The notes below the pieces were generated by a model. The model did not search any database, was not told the DNA's origin, and was given only the letters and a program-made list of their open reading frames with translations. Positions 37,740 through 48,659 of a stretch of 64,000 nucleotides of DNA are shown here, in pieces. The translations under genes and the position numbers were made by a program. This DNA comes from Rotaria sp. Silwood1 (taxonomy: Eukaryota; Rotifera; Eurotatoria; Philodinida; Philodinidae): the NCBI GenBank assembly GCA_905250075.1, contig CAJNOP010000081.1:558001-622000 (forward strand). Reading direction: 5' to 3'. How positions within the stretch are numbered: position 1 is the stretch's first letter; each line of letters opens with the position of its first letter.

Positions 37740-40165
37740 TTAGCAAAAATTTTCTTTGTTAATAATTAATTCATTTTCATTGTTTTCTTCATTTAAATTA
37801 GTCGTCATTGATGAAAATAAAATTGATTGTAAAAATGACATATGATTTTGTAATTGTTGTGTACGAGTTTCATTTGTTTCATCATTATTTACATCATGAC
37901 CATTTCGTAATATTCTTAAAATAGAAAGAAAAACAAAAAAAGAAATAAAGAAAATAAGATATTTGATTTTTAAAAAATTATTAAAAAGAAAGAAAAAACA
38001 TGAAAAATACTTACTTGCCAAGTAATGACCGAGGATTATATTCTCGATTTAATTGTTGAGAACTTTTTGATAAAGAATTACTATTTCCTGTTGTTAAATC
38101 AGCTGGTACAGTTCCTGTTAAAAAACTAAGATTATTAATTGTTGGTTGTGCAGCTGAAAAATTTTGTTGCCATAATTGATAGTCATAACCTAATGGATAA
38201 GACAAGATCATCGATGGTGATGATGATGATTGTTGTTGTTGTTGCGTATGACTAGATCGTTTCTGTTTGCTATTTAATAAAGTTGATCTGAGAAAAAATT
38301 TTTGAAATTAATAATTAGTTCAATAGATAATACTTTAATGAATTGATTGATTCATTATTTTCAATTTGTTCTTGCAAACGTGAAAATTCACTTGTAGTAG
38401 TCATTGATGATGGAACATGAGTTGGCATTGATGGTGTAAAAAGAAATGGACTATTCGATGTATTGGTTGATGATGTTGCCGATGATTGTTGATTATTAAC
38501 AAGTCGAGAGACGAATTCGAGCATTGGATCTTGAGCAAAGACAAATGCAGTATATGGATCAGTTGGAGGTGTATTTTGGGATGCATTTCCTGTTGATGTA
38601 TCCGAAAAACCACGATTTGATGGACTAGACGTAAGTCCAGTTGTTGTTGTACGAGATGCAGCTCCATATGGAAAATTATTAAAATGACCTAAATATATGT
38701 TTAATTTTGTTGGTTTCTTTTTACTTGTCTTCTGTTTTTACCTCGTAAACCTCCTCTAATACCACGAATTGCTGTTTGTCTTATAAGAGGACGCCGTTGT
38801 GAAGTTGTATTTCCAGTTGAACCTGCAGCATATTCATTTCTAATGACTGCTGCTAATGATGATGCATGTGCAAGTCTTTGACGAGCAGCTTCTTGACGAC
38901 GTTGTTCTTCTTCAATAAATGCTCGATGTTCAAGATCATTTAAAGAAGATTCTTCTTCTTCATCATCATCTTCATCAGAATCTTCCTTTTAAAGAATATA
39001 AAGAAAATTCATTTTTTTTTTTGTAAATAAAAACATAATTTATTTTCTAATTTCAATTACTTCCTCATTTTCATCACGTCGTGTTTTAGTAATAGATAAT
39101 GAAATTGTTGAATCTTCATCATCACCACCTCCAGTTCCATCATCATGTACTGTTAACATATGATCAGTAAGTACGGTAAAACGAGATCGATTTCTATGCG
39201 ATGGAGAAGTCACACAAATTGGACACATCTATGAATAAAATTCAACAAAAAGAAAAAATCAAAACGATTTTCTTTTCTCATCTCATCAACTAATTACAAA
39301 GAAAAACCCAAGCTATTTGTACAAGCCCTACAGTATTAAAATGTGAAACACGATGTAGCTGTTCCTGCTAACCGCAGAAAGACTGTTTTATTCTATCTAT
39401 TTTGAGATATATTTCTTCACCATCCTCTTTTACTTAATTCTTCACAAATGTAATAAGGAAGTAGTTCATTTAATTTAATGAGACATTATTGATATATGAT
39501 CTTTGATCGTGTATCAACAACATCTGTCATTAACATTTATCATGATTTTTGGTAAATAACAATGTCGACTCTATATGCTTCAACACTCCTTTTAGATCGT
39601 ATTTCACAAAACAGTTTTTTTTTGTTTTTCAAATAAATTGATAATTAATCTATTTATATGAGAAATAATCAAGGTCTTACATACAACAGCCGGGGTATTT
39701 TTTGTTTGTGGTGATGTTGATGGATGTTTCTCCACACAATGCATAAGTAATGTTCGTGAAATAAAACCAGCTAAACCACAATGTGGACATGTTAATGAAA
39801 CAACACTTCGACGAGGAATTGTTTCACCTGCATAGAATAATTCTAAAATAAAATTCATATGAACATATTCATATAAAAATAATTATGATTAATAATTAAC
39901 CACAAGCTGTTTCAGTTAATATACATTGCATTGGATGATCATTTTTATGATTTTGACTTTCAGCTTCAAGATCATAACATGAACCACATAGATCATAATT
40001 ATCACATAGTAAACATTTATAACGACGACCAGGAAAATTTGTTCTCATACATGCATCACATGAAACACCTAGATGAATAAGAAAAAAAAAATAAATATGA
40101 AAATTTCCTTGTTTGTTTGTTGATTCCAATTAATCATATGTTTTATTACCAGTATGTAAAGACAT
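37740..40165 (-). CDS. KCMF1: KCMF1-like E3 ubiquitin ligase (ZZ and C2H2-type zinc fingers)
   Basis: KCMF1 is a ubiquitin ligase partner of UBR4 that reads substrates through its ZZ finger. There are eight exons (40150-40165, 39901-40068, 39685-39842, 39061-39228, 38742-38985, 38334-38688, 38015-38287, 37740-37914), with all phases agreeing, giving 518 residues (human 381). The start MSLHTG is followed at once by GVSCDACMR, then GRRYKCLLCDNYDLCGSCYD and DHPMQCIL, nearly identical to human KCMF1. Two Cys-His fingers follow (CPHCGLAGFISRTLLMHCVE; MCPICVTSPS). The rest is acidic or low-complexity, with a Glu/Gln-rich helix (HRAFIEEEQRRQEAARQR). The first coding exon is only 16 bp. The ATG lies 162 bp after the RABL6 stop, and a TTTCTAG acceptor lies about 11 bp upstream of it. 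The extra length is mainly Ser/Thr/Gln-rich linker. Confidence 0.95.
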
Positions 40166-40326
40166 TCTTTTAAAATCTAGAAATACATTGAAGATTAATA
40201 TTTAATAAAGAAATTAAAACCAACGAACAGAGACATTTATTACAGAGAAAAAAAATAGAATGATAAGTTATGTTAAATGGACTAGATTGATTTTCAAAAA
40301 GAAAAAGATATAATGAAAATACTGTT

Positions 40327-43300
40327 TTAAACATGTTCATAATCCTGATCATGTTTAGATGTTGTGGTTGTATTATCAGCAAGAAATGATTCAAGATCAT
40401 CATCATCATTAGTATTTGCTATTGGTGATTCAGTAGTAGTAATCGAATTATTTGTTTTAGTTGATGAAGGTTTCTTTTTTTTCTTTGTTTTTGTTGATTC
40501 AGTCGTTGAAACATTTGTTTCCTTATAAATAAATGAAGTAGAAATTTCTTTTCGTTTTTTTTTCTTTTAGAAATTATTATAAATCTAACTTTTTTCGATT
40601 TTGTTGTTGGTTTCTTCTTTTTTGATTTTGTTGATGGTGAATCACTATGAGTACTTTGTGAATCTAGAAAATAATAAATTTTAATCAATTAGCTCTTTAA
40701 ATACTAAAATCATACCAAGTATTTGTAATTCGTTGTTCGACTGTTGAGCTTTTGATGAAGATAGTTGATCAAGATAATCAAGATCAAATGATGATATTTG
40801 ATGATATACAGGAGGTAGTATTGGTTGAGTAACCTATTAAACAGTATTATTAATGATTTATTTACAGGATAGTTCAACTGTCATTAGACAGTTTTTAATT
40901 GCAAATAGCTTCGGACAGAAACAAAAACCAGAGCTGTAGTTTTCACTAATGAAAAGAGGAGGCTTGAAAGCATCGAATCATATATTAAACATAATACTTA
41001 AAAAAACATTTTTAGGAGAGTATCGAAAAGCTCCAAATTTTTAGAAAACCGAGGATTTCGAAATCAATTTGTTTGATCTTGGCTTTCCACAAAAACTGTC
41101 TGGCGACTTTTGAACCACTCTGTATAATAAAAATCATATAATATATTTACAATTTCGACTGTTGTTGATGCTGGTTCATATTCAGTTGGTTCATTAGTAC
41201 TGTAATGTTTAAATAAAATTATATTTATTTAGTTTTTTATTAAAAAAGCATACGTAATTGGTGGTTGATGTTGTTCATCATCGGAATCTAATTGTTCACG
41301 AAATCCTTTAACCATGGGATTTACTGTAAATTCATTTTCACTATTGAAAGAAAAATAAGATAAAAGAATATTTTTGAAAATAAATCAAATAAAAAATAAC
41401 TAACTCATCTGTTGTTGAAAGTTTTGTTGTTGAAGATTTAGTTAATGTATCAATTGATAAATTTTGTTGTTGTTGAGATGTTGTATTATCATCGACAAGA
41501 AATGTTTCATAATCATTATCATCAGGTATAAAATCATCAACAGTTGATCTTACTAATGGATTTGCTGAATGTGTTTCTGTATAATCATCTGATAAACGAT
41601 GTTTATCAACAATAATATCATTAACTTCATTATTAATAGTTGATTTTGGAACAACTAAAAAAATATATATATTTATATAGAATAAAAAATTTTCATATGA
41701 TTTACCTTGTTGAACAATAGGTTGAACAGCAACAATAGGTGGTTTTTGTTTTGTTGTTGGTGTTGGTTTAATAGATGTTGGTGGAGTTTCAGTTGTTTTT
41801 TTAATAACTTGTACAATCGTATTTATTGGTGATGGTTTTGTTTGTTGTTGTTGTTGTTGTTGTTCAGCTAATGCTGCTGCTTCAAGTGCTTCATCATGAA
41901 TACGTTTTGCTTCTTCTAATGGTTTTGCTTTAGCTACAATATCACCAGCAAGTGCTTCTTGTTTCGAACGACGTTTATTAGCAAGCATATCAATAAATAA
42001 ATCATAATTATTATCTGTACTACGAGCGTATGTATCGATTTCTTCCAAGGAGGTATCCATATCACGTGCATTTATTTGTAATTGTTGAAGTAAACATTCA
42101 CGTTGTAACTGTAAAAATGGAATATTTAAAAATTGATGTATATATTGTAAACCAAATCCATTACGCATTGAACTTTCACAATAACGAACAACTGAACCCA
42201 TTGTACCTCTTTAAAGGAGAAAAATAAAATTTCGAACGTTTATTTTGAAAACAACAAACACTAGGCGACGGAACGTTTTCAATTTAGAGTAGATTTTACA
42301 AATTTTATAAGATCGCCACTAAGAAATTATGAATAGAGAGGACCGAGGAGAGATATATCATTCTATAGTATTTAGATGAAGTATATTTAGTGCTTTTTCC
42401 CAACGCAAATTTGTTCCCGTATAAAGTTAGTAAGATTCAGAAAAATATCGCATCTTGCATAAGGAAATGTATACTTGAAGAAGCACATCAACATCTGTTT
42501 TTAATTAATTTTAATTCCCGAAAAAAGAGTTTTTGATCTGCTTCATTGGGAAAAAAGTATAATAATGCTACAGCAACATATTTACAAAAAAAAACAAGAA
42601 ATTTCCCAATGAATTTGCTCAGTATTTTGACAATGCTGTAGGCTTAGCAATTGAAAGCGAAGGCAAGTTTCGATAACTTATAGTTTATCGAACTCGGGTT
42701 TCTAATATAAGTTTTCTGTAGATCTACTGTATACATCTATCAACCTAATGGAATGAGCGATATATTTTTGAGTCTATGATACATAAATCTAAAGGCGACT
42801 TTAGTCTATGCAAACCCCATGGCTTCATCACCTATGAAACACACACTAACCTGTCAAAATTTTCAATAAAATTCAGACATTTATCCATTGATACTTTTCG
42901 ATGATGACGCATATCTAATTGATTTCCAATAATTAATATTGGTATATGTGCTGGTACTTTAACAATTTCTCTTTCAATATAATCCCATGTCCATGGTTTT
43001 GTTATGTCATAAATAAATAAAACACCAGCTGTACTTTTGTAAACATCAAGAAATTCAGCATCAAGTGATACATCAGCAACAGGAACATTTATTGCATTTG
43101 ATAATTTAAGTGATGGATTAATTGGACGTCGTTTTTTTCTTGATTTATCAACAACATCCCATACTTCAACTTTAATAATTGCATCTTCACATACACGTGA
43201 TGACCAATTTATTGTTGCAACACGAATTTCATCTGATGGAATGTAATCTTCAATAAATTGACAACCTTGTAAACGAGACCATAAGACTGATTTGCCTGTA

Positions 43301-43636
43301 TTACATTCACCTCGTATGACTAATTTCACTATTAAAAATTGAGAATATATTTTACAAACAAAAAAACCTGAATAGCCTGAAGTACAAGCATGTCTTACTG
43401 TTATACTGTACACCTCGGGCATATTTTTTTTGTAATCCTTGACTAAGTGGTTTGAAGTTTTCATTTGATTTTGATGTTGACACTGTTGAATTCGATCCAT
43501 TAGAATTTGTTGATGTATGATTTATATTTGTGACATTATCTGGTATCGATTGATTAGCATCATTAATTGTTGTTACACTTGTTGATGATGAATCGTTTGT
43601 TGTAATCAAACGTTTTAATGCTTGTACAAATGACAT
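40327..43636 (-). CDS. RABL6: RABL6 (Rab-like GTPase domain protein)
   Basis: RABL6/Parf is a large Rab-like protein linked to growth control. There are nine exons (43399-43636, 42851-43328, 41706-42208, 41405-41654, 41254-41340, 41151-41199, 40716-40833, 40590-40663, 40327-40521) in consistent phase, giving 663 residues (human about 730). Residues about 65-245 form the GTPase-like domain: ARGVQYN before the join, a P-loop GECNTGKS at about 86-93, VEVWDVVDKSRKKRRP, LDAEFLDVYKSTAGVLFIYD and IGNQLDMRHHRK (the NKxD position reads NQLD). The family segment GFGLQYIHQFLNIPFLQLQR follows. The tail is disordered with NPMVKGF, Lys-rich tracts and a conserved end DDLESFLADN...DYEHV, matching human DELEAFL...DYEEL. 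An AG sits directly before the ATG. Intron 3 (41655-41705) is 51 bp, stop-free and in frame, so its retention would add 17 residues. Confidence 0.95.
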
Positions 43637-43916
43637 CTATTATAGATATATATAGTTTGAAATAGATTTTGATAAGACTGTCTTTTTTTCTTTTTCTTTT
43701 ATTTTTGTACTTTATTTAATGTTTTTTTATTCTCATCTCGTGTGAAATAGAAAAAGATCATCAATGGCTAATGGTGAATCATAGAAACGTAAGCAATGCT
43801 GTCAAATAGTGTTGAAGAAAATAGATGGAGATAGTTAGCAACAAAACAGTTTTGTTCGTAATAAAATACGCATTTTATTTTAAATTGTAAATTTGCACAA
43901 AAAAAAAATTTCACTT

Positions 43917-44693
43917 TTAGAAATATAATCTATGATAGAATTTTCGTCGTAATCGAAGATAATAAGGACGTGAATATACTGGTGATCTTCGTCGTACAGC
44001 GCGATAATAAGGATGTACATGAATATGTCGATTTCTTGGATTCATAGCATTTGCAAAAGCATTAACAATCGGAATTTGAGCGAATAATCGGTCAAATCCA
44101 TTAGACATCATATTTAATATTTGTCCACCATATGACATAGAATTTTGAAGATATGTTAAAAACTGTGGCATATATTGTTGTTGATTTCGTTGATATGATT
44201 CATATAATTTTAGTTGTGACCAAAACCCAGCATTAGGTAAAGCTAAGTGTCGTTTGGATTTCACAATTGAATATGCTTTTTGTAATGGTAGACGATGATG
44301 TTTTATAAGGTAAGCTAACAGAAATGTTATTGAACGTGATCGTCCGTAATGACAATATAAAAGTGTACGCCGACGTGAAGCCACATTAGCAGCTATATGA
44401 TCAGCAACAACATCAAAATACCGAGAAGCAGGAAATGTTGGATTATCTATTATAGGATATTTCAATGATTGAATACCACTGTGAGGTGGAAATATAATTT
44501 GTGGTAATTCTTGTGCTAAGTTAATTACACAAGTAATACCACGTGAAAATATATTTGTCAACTGTCGAGCTGTATTTTCAGCAGTAACAAAAACATAGGG
44601 AGTGATTTGTGAAATACTATAATCGGCAAATACTGGTATAAAATTTCCGTTGGTTAATGATGAGTTTACAAAGTTGTTCGTATTTATGATCAT
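43917..44693 (-). CDS. DUSP14-like atypical dual-specificity phosphatase
   Basis: It should dephosphorylate phosphotyrosine and phosphothreonine, typically on MAP-kinase pathway proteins. It is a single exon of 258 residues. The DSP domain spans about residues 25-170: ISQITPYVFVTAENTARQ, GITCVINLAQEL, a candidate general-acid Asp83 in PIIDNPTFPAS, the P-loop YCHYGRSRS (Cys114, Arg120), then FLLAYLIKHHRLPLQKAYSI and LPNAGFWSQL. Domain order and wording match DUSP14/18/21. The residue before the catalytic Cys is Tyr instead of the usual His; the CX5R loop itself is intact. After the domain is a Gln/Asn/Tyr-rich stretch and a basic, Arg/Tyr-rich C-terminus (YYLRLRRKFYHRLYF) not typical of the family, perhaps for membrane or nucleic-acid contact. 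Confidence 0.9.
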   Translation of the reverse strand: MIINTNNFVNSSLTNGNFIPVFADYSISQITPYVFVTAENTARQLTNIFSRGITCVINLAQELPQIIFPPHSGIQSLKYPIIDNPTFPASRYFDVVADHIAANVASRRRTLLYCHYGRSRSITFLLAYLIKHHRLPLQKAYSIVKSKRHLALPNAGFWSQLKLYESYQRNQQQYMPQFLTYLQNSMSYGGQILNMMSNGFDRLFAQIPIVNAFANAMNPRNRHIHVHPYYRAVRRRSPVYSRPYYLRLRRKFYHRLYF

Positions 44694-45192
44694 GTCGAAA
44701 TTAAATAGTTACAAAAATGCTGGTAATAGAGTAGTAAATGCACATTATAAGAAAAAAAAGGAACAGTTTTGGTGATAATGTTTGCTTTGGTTGTTTTGAT
44801 TTGAAGGACATCAATAAAAGAGAAGAGTAATTTTACAGGTAAACGTCTGTTCGTCTTTGATTTCTTGTTTTTTCAATCTTTTTTTTATTATTTATACTCC
44901 TATTTTCATTTTGTTTACTATTTATGTTACGTTATAATTTGAAATTATAGATAACCGTCATTCATACTCCGAATCAATTACTCTTTCATAATTATTACCA
45001 TGAGCAATCACGCAAATATTCCTAGTATTTTATATCAAAACACAGTCAAACATACAGATCAGTAGGTGTACTGCTACTGTACTTGTGAAATGATATCAAT
45101 AACTATTTGTCTATGTCTATTTATTATATATATATTTATATAATATTTTGTAGAATTTCTATAAAAAAATAGATCAAATTCATAGTATATAT
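44694..45192. other. Intergenic
   Basis: AT-rich spacer with the 5' flank of the phosphatase and the 3' flank of the repeat protein. Nothing is recognised. Confidence 0.4.
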
Positions 45193-45570
45193 TCAATTCA
45201 AAGATGTATAAAAGGCTATTGGACTAAGACCTTCTGCTTTACGACCATAGTAATAAACATTTAATGAATCTTTAGCATAGCCATTGCCTAATGAAATAAA
45301 TGTTGATGCCATTAAACCATGCATTTTGTCACCTTGATAATAAACATGAAATAAATCTTTTGCATAGCCATCATCAAGTACTTGAAATGAATCAGGATGT
45401 GCTCCATTAATAATATGACCAGCAAAACACACTTGAAAAGGATCACGACCATAACCAAAACCGAGGTCTACAAATGACATAGTTCTCATTGAATTAATTC
45501 GTTCTCCACGATAATAAACATGAATATCATCATTAACGTAACTAGATCCGGACATAGAATGGTAAAACAT
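45193..45570 (-). CDS. DKNYY-like repeat protein (possible bacterial origin)
   Basis: An open frame of 125 codons made almost entirely of four repeats of about 30-35 residues with the pattern GY-x-x-D-x-x-x-V-Y-Y-x-G-x-x-I/M-x-G-x-x-x-x-S-F. Examples are DDIHVYYRGERINSM, GYGRDPFQVCFAGHIINGA, GYAKDLFHVYYQGDKMHGL and GYAKDSLNVYYYGRKAEGL. This resembles bacterial DKNYY repeat proteins, usually surface-linked and of unknown function, so horizontal acquisition is plausible. Upstream of the chosen ATG the frame stays open for 11 codons to a TTTTATTAG acceptor-like site at about 45604. The true start may therefore lie in an undetected upstream exon, and a signal peptide could be there. Codon use is AT-rich like the host, so any transfer is old. 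Confidence 0.65.
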   Translation of the reverse strand: MFYHSMSGSSYVNDDIHVYYRGERINSMRTMSFVDLGFGYGRDPFQVCFAGHIINGAHPDSFQVLDDGYAKDLFHVYYQGDKMHGLMASTFISLGNGYAKDSLNVYYYGRKAEGLSPIAFYTSLN

Positions 45571-46500
45571 TGTTATATTATCACCACCTGTCGACTTAAT
45601 GAGCTAATAAAATGTTAAAAGAAAACCGACAAAAAGTATTGATAAATCTTTTTTCTTCTTTTCTCTTGTTTTTTTTTGGTTATATTGAGAAAAAAGGAAC
45701 ATTTTAATGCAAGAACCGAAAAAAAAACAATATATTATAAGCCTATATATTTTAACAGTATGATGTTAAATGAAGACAAAATAAATGAAATCGAGCACAG
45801 AAAAATAGAATTGAGCAACAAGGACAGATGAAAAAAATATAAGAAACAGTCATATTCCCTTAGGTAAAATATATACTTCAATAATAACAACATCATTCCA
45901 AAAGTATTTTGATGCATCAAAAAATATCTTGATAAGTTATTTAAAGAAATGCAATTGCATCTTCTATCATTGCTTCAAAACGTTGAATAAAAAAAAAAGA
46001 ATATACAAATACATAACTTTTTTATTTATTTACATTATTTATCTGTGTTTTTTTATTTATGTTTGTCCAAAATAGAGACGAAATGTAATGTTTTAAAACG
46101 CACCAGAGAGAAACAACGAAAAACAAACAGTAACGACATAAAAATAGGTTGTATAATAATGGATATAATATTTTTTTTATTCTCTCATTTGAAAATTTTC
46201 TACTTTTTTGTATCATTGTCGAACAATAAAACAAAAAAAAAACACTTTATAATAATATGATTGATAAGTACACACATATATATATAAATATAAATACAAA
46301 TAAATAATACATAAGTCTTGTTTTTTTTTATTCGCGATCTATTAATCAATTAATTATGTCTGTACAATCACAACAGTTGATAGACAAAATGGGAAAAAAA
46401 AATACTGGCTAAAACTATCTGAATCAATTCTAACGATGAATTGAACATGTGACCGGATCTTTTGTTTTTTTTTTCATATTTACTTGTAAAGAAATCTTGA
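45571..46500. other. Intergenic and 3' UTR sequence
   Basis: A very AT-rich spacer between the TENT5 stop (minus strand) and the DKNYY-like gene. The open stretches here are low-complexity and unsupported. It probably holds the TENT5 3' UTR and upstream sequence of the DKNYY-like gene. Confidence 0.4.
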
Positions 46501-48621
46501 CTAGTTATCTTGTTGTGATTGTATTTGTTTTTTTGGTGGTGTATGTAAAGATTTCCATTCGTCCCATTCATTATGATAAATAACATCAATTGTTATTGAA
46601 TTTGGTACAGTTACTTCAGCTGTTGTTGTTTCTCCATTCAAACTGTATGTATTATATTCATCATATAAACGATAATAATAATCAGTTGCTAATTGTGTTA
46701 TTAATGTTAATGTTAAATTACGTTCATGTGCCATTAAACACACTGTACTACGTTCAATAATTAAACGTAGTTGTAACAAATAACGATATTTAGCTGAATC
46801 ATCATTAGAAAAATGTGATGATAAAAAAGTTAATAACTTATGTTCTTGTTCATTAATATCAGCATAATCAATAAAAAATCTTGAACACATTAATTTTTCA
46901 AGTTGCCATGATGCTATGCCATTATCATATGGACGATAACCACGTGTTAATAAAAGACAATACTTAAGTAAACCACCACCACGTATACGTTCAGGTGATG
47001 TTGTTGCAATAAGACGACGATTAAGATGTGTTAAAGCACTTTCAAAACTTCCATAAACACATTCAACTGATATTATTGGTAAATGATGTAATGAGGATAA
47101 ATAACGATTATTTTTTGTTGAACGATATTCTAAATTAAAAGAACAATAGACATTTTAATGTTTAGGCTAAGGTTTTAAAAAAAAATAAAATGTTCTTTTC
47201 TTTCTTTATTCAATTAAACTAATGATTAACACTATTAGATAGTTTTTCTTTTTTTTTGTCTGTTGTCGTATTCAATACAACCTTTTAAGTGCTATTTACT
47301 TTGTAATTGATCTTATTTGTGTCCATACTTTTTGGCTTTTATATCTTTCCTGTGGGTTTTGATTAGTTGTGTTTTTTTTCCTTTATCATATGTGCTGTTA
47401 TACTGATTGAGGTTCTTCCACCCACTCTATTTTGCGCACGCGATCGGAATACAAAAGAAAAAATAAGTCACTTCTATGCTTTGATTAATAAGTACAAAAA
47501 AAAAACGAAAAAAACAGAATCATAGAAGTAAACTACAGCTGCTATTTGTTACATTTTTTTTCTTATCACTTTCATATCTTTAATACCAGCTGATGCTTAC
47601 CATGTTGTTGTTGTTTTGACTGATGATGATATTGATAATGCTGTATTTGTTTTTTATTCGTTTGTTGTTGATATTTAAATATTTGTTCATAGTGATCAAG
47701 TAATGGATCAAGTAAAATTTGAAATGAATCAACACTAAATTGAAATTGTCTTTTCATACGATCAACAAATTTTAATTCAATATTTTGTCCATTGACATTA
47801 CATAGAGACATTAATGCCCATGAATCATTATTTGATGGATTAATAACACGTACTACTTTTTCTACATATGCTGCTTGAATAATAATAGGTGAAAATGATA
47901 ATTGAGAAGAATTGGAAGAATTAGTTGATGATATATGTCGAAATAAACATTCACATACAATTGTTTTTATTTGTGTCCATATTGATTCAGATGATAAATC
48001 ACAACGAAATATAAAATCAATATCCGAATATGAAAATGATTTATCATTTGTGAGAACATAGGAAGCGGCACCTAAGATAAAAAGAAAAAAAAAGCATAAA
48101 TAAAATATTTATTATTTGATTGATTTTTGTTTTAATTTTATACCTCCGTTGAGACGCACATCTTTAATATCAATATGATTTAAATGAAAAGCTCGTCGTA
48201 ATTCAATTAAAAAATCTTTTGATACTATATTTAATGTTGGAAAATTTCCTTGACCATGAATTTCAATTGGTTCTTCAAGTATTGAACATAATTTATTTAC
48301 ATGACGATTTTGTAATGTTGAATAACATGTACGTTTATTAATATTATTAGATCCGTTATTTATTTTATTATTCATATTATTTGACTCGGATGTTGATAAT
48401 AATTTTGATTCAATAGTTGATGAATTTTTTTTTGGTTTTTTATTAAAATGTTGTTGTTGATGGTGATGATGATGATGTGCTTCATTATGAATCGAAATTG
48501 TTTCATCACAATTTACGAGTGATGCATAACTTGATGCTGCAGACAGTGATGATAATGGTGTTTGATCAAGTGATGATGGCAATGAAGAAGCCATTGAGTA
48601 AGTATCGTCCATAGAACTCAT
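46501..48621 (-). CDS. TENT5: TENT5 (FAM46) non-canonical poly(A) polymerase
   Basis: TENT5 enzymes add A tails to cytoplasmic, often secretory-protein, mRNAs. There are three exons (48144-48621, 47601-48071, 46501-47129) in consistent phase, giving 525 residues (human paralogues about 390-440). After a Ser/His/Asn-rich N-terminal extension of about 110 residues come the family blocks: PIEIHGQGNFPTLNIV, the nucleotidyltransferase VRLNGGAASYVL with the catalytic DxD in YSDIDFIFRCDL (about Asp176/Asp178), IELKFVDRMKRQFQFSVDSF, LIATTSPERIRGGGLLKYCL, YMCSRFFIDY-like LMCSRFFIDYADINEQEH, and the STVCLMAHERNLTL block. All are near-identical in order to human FAM46. A Gln/His-rich insertion precedes the last intron. 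The frame is open upstream of the ATG to a TTATTGTAG acceptor-like site (about 48654), so a 5' exon or trans-splice site is likely. Confidence 0.96.
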
Positions 48622-48659
48622 TCGTTTTATGCGAAAATTAATTGTTTCTTGATCTACAA

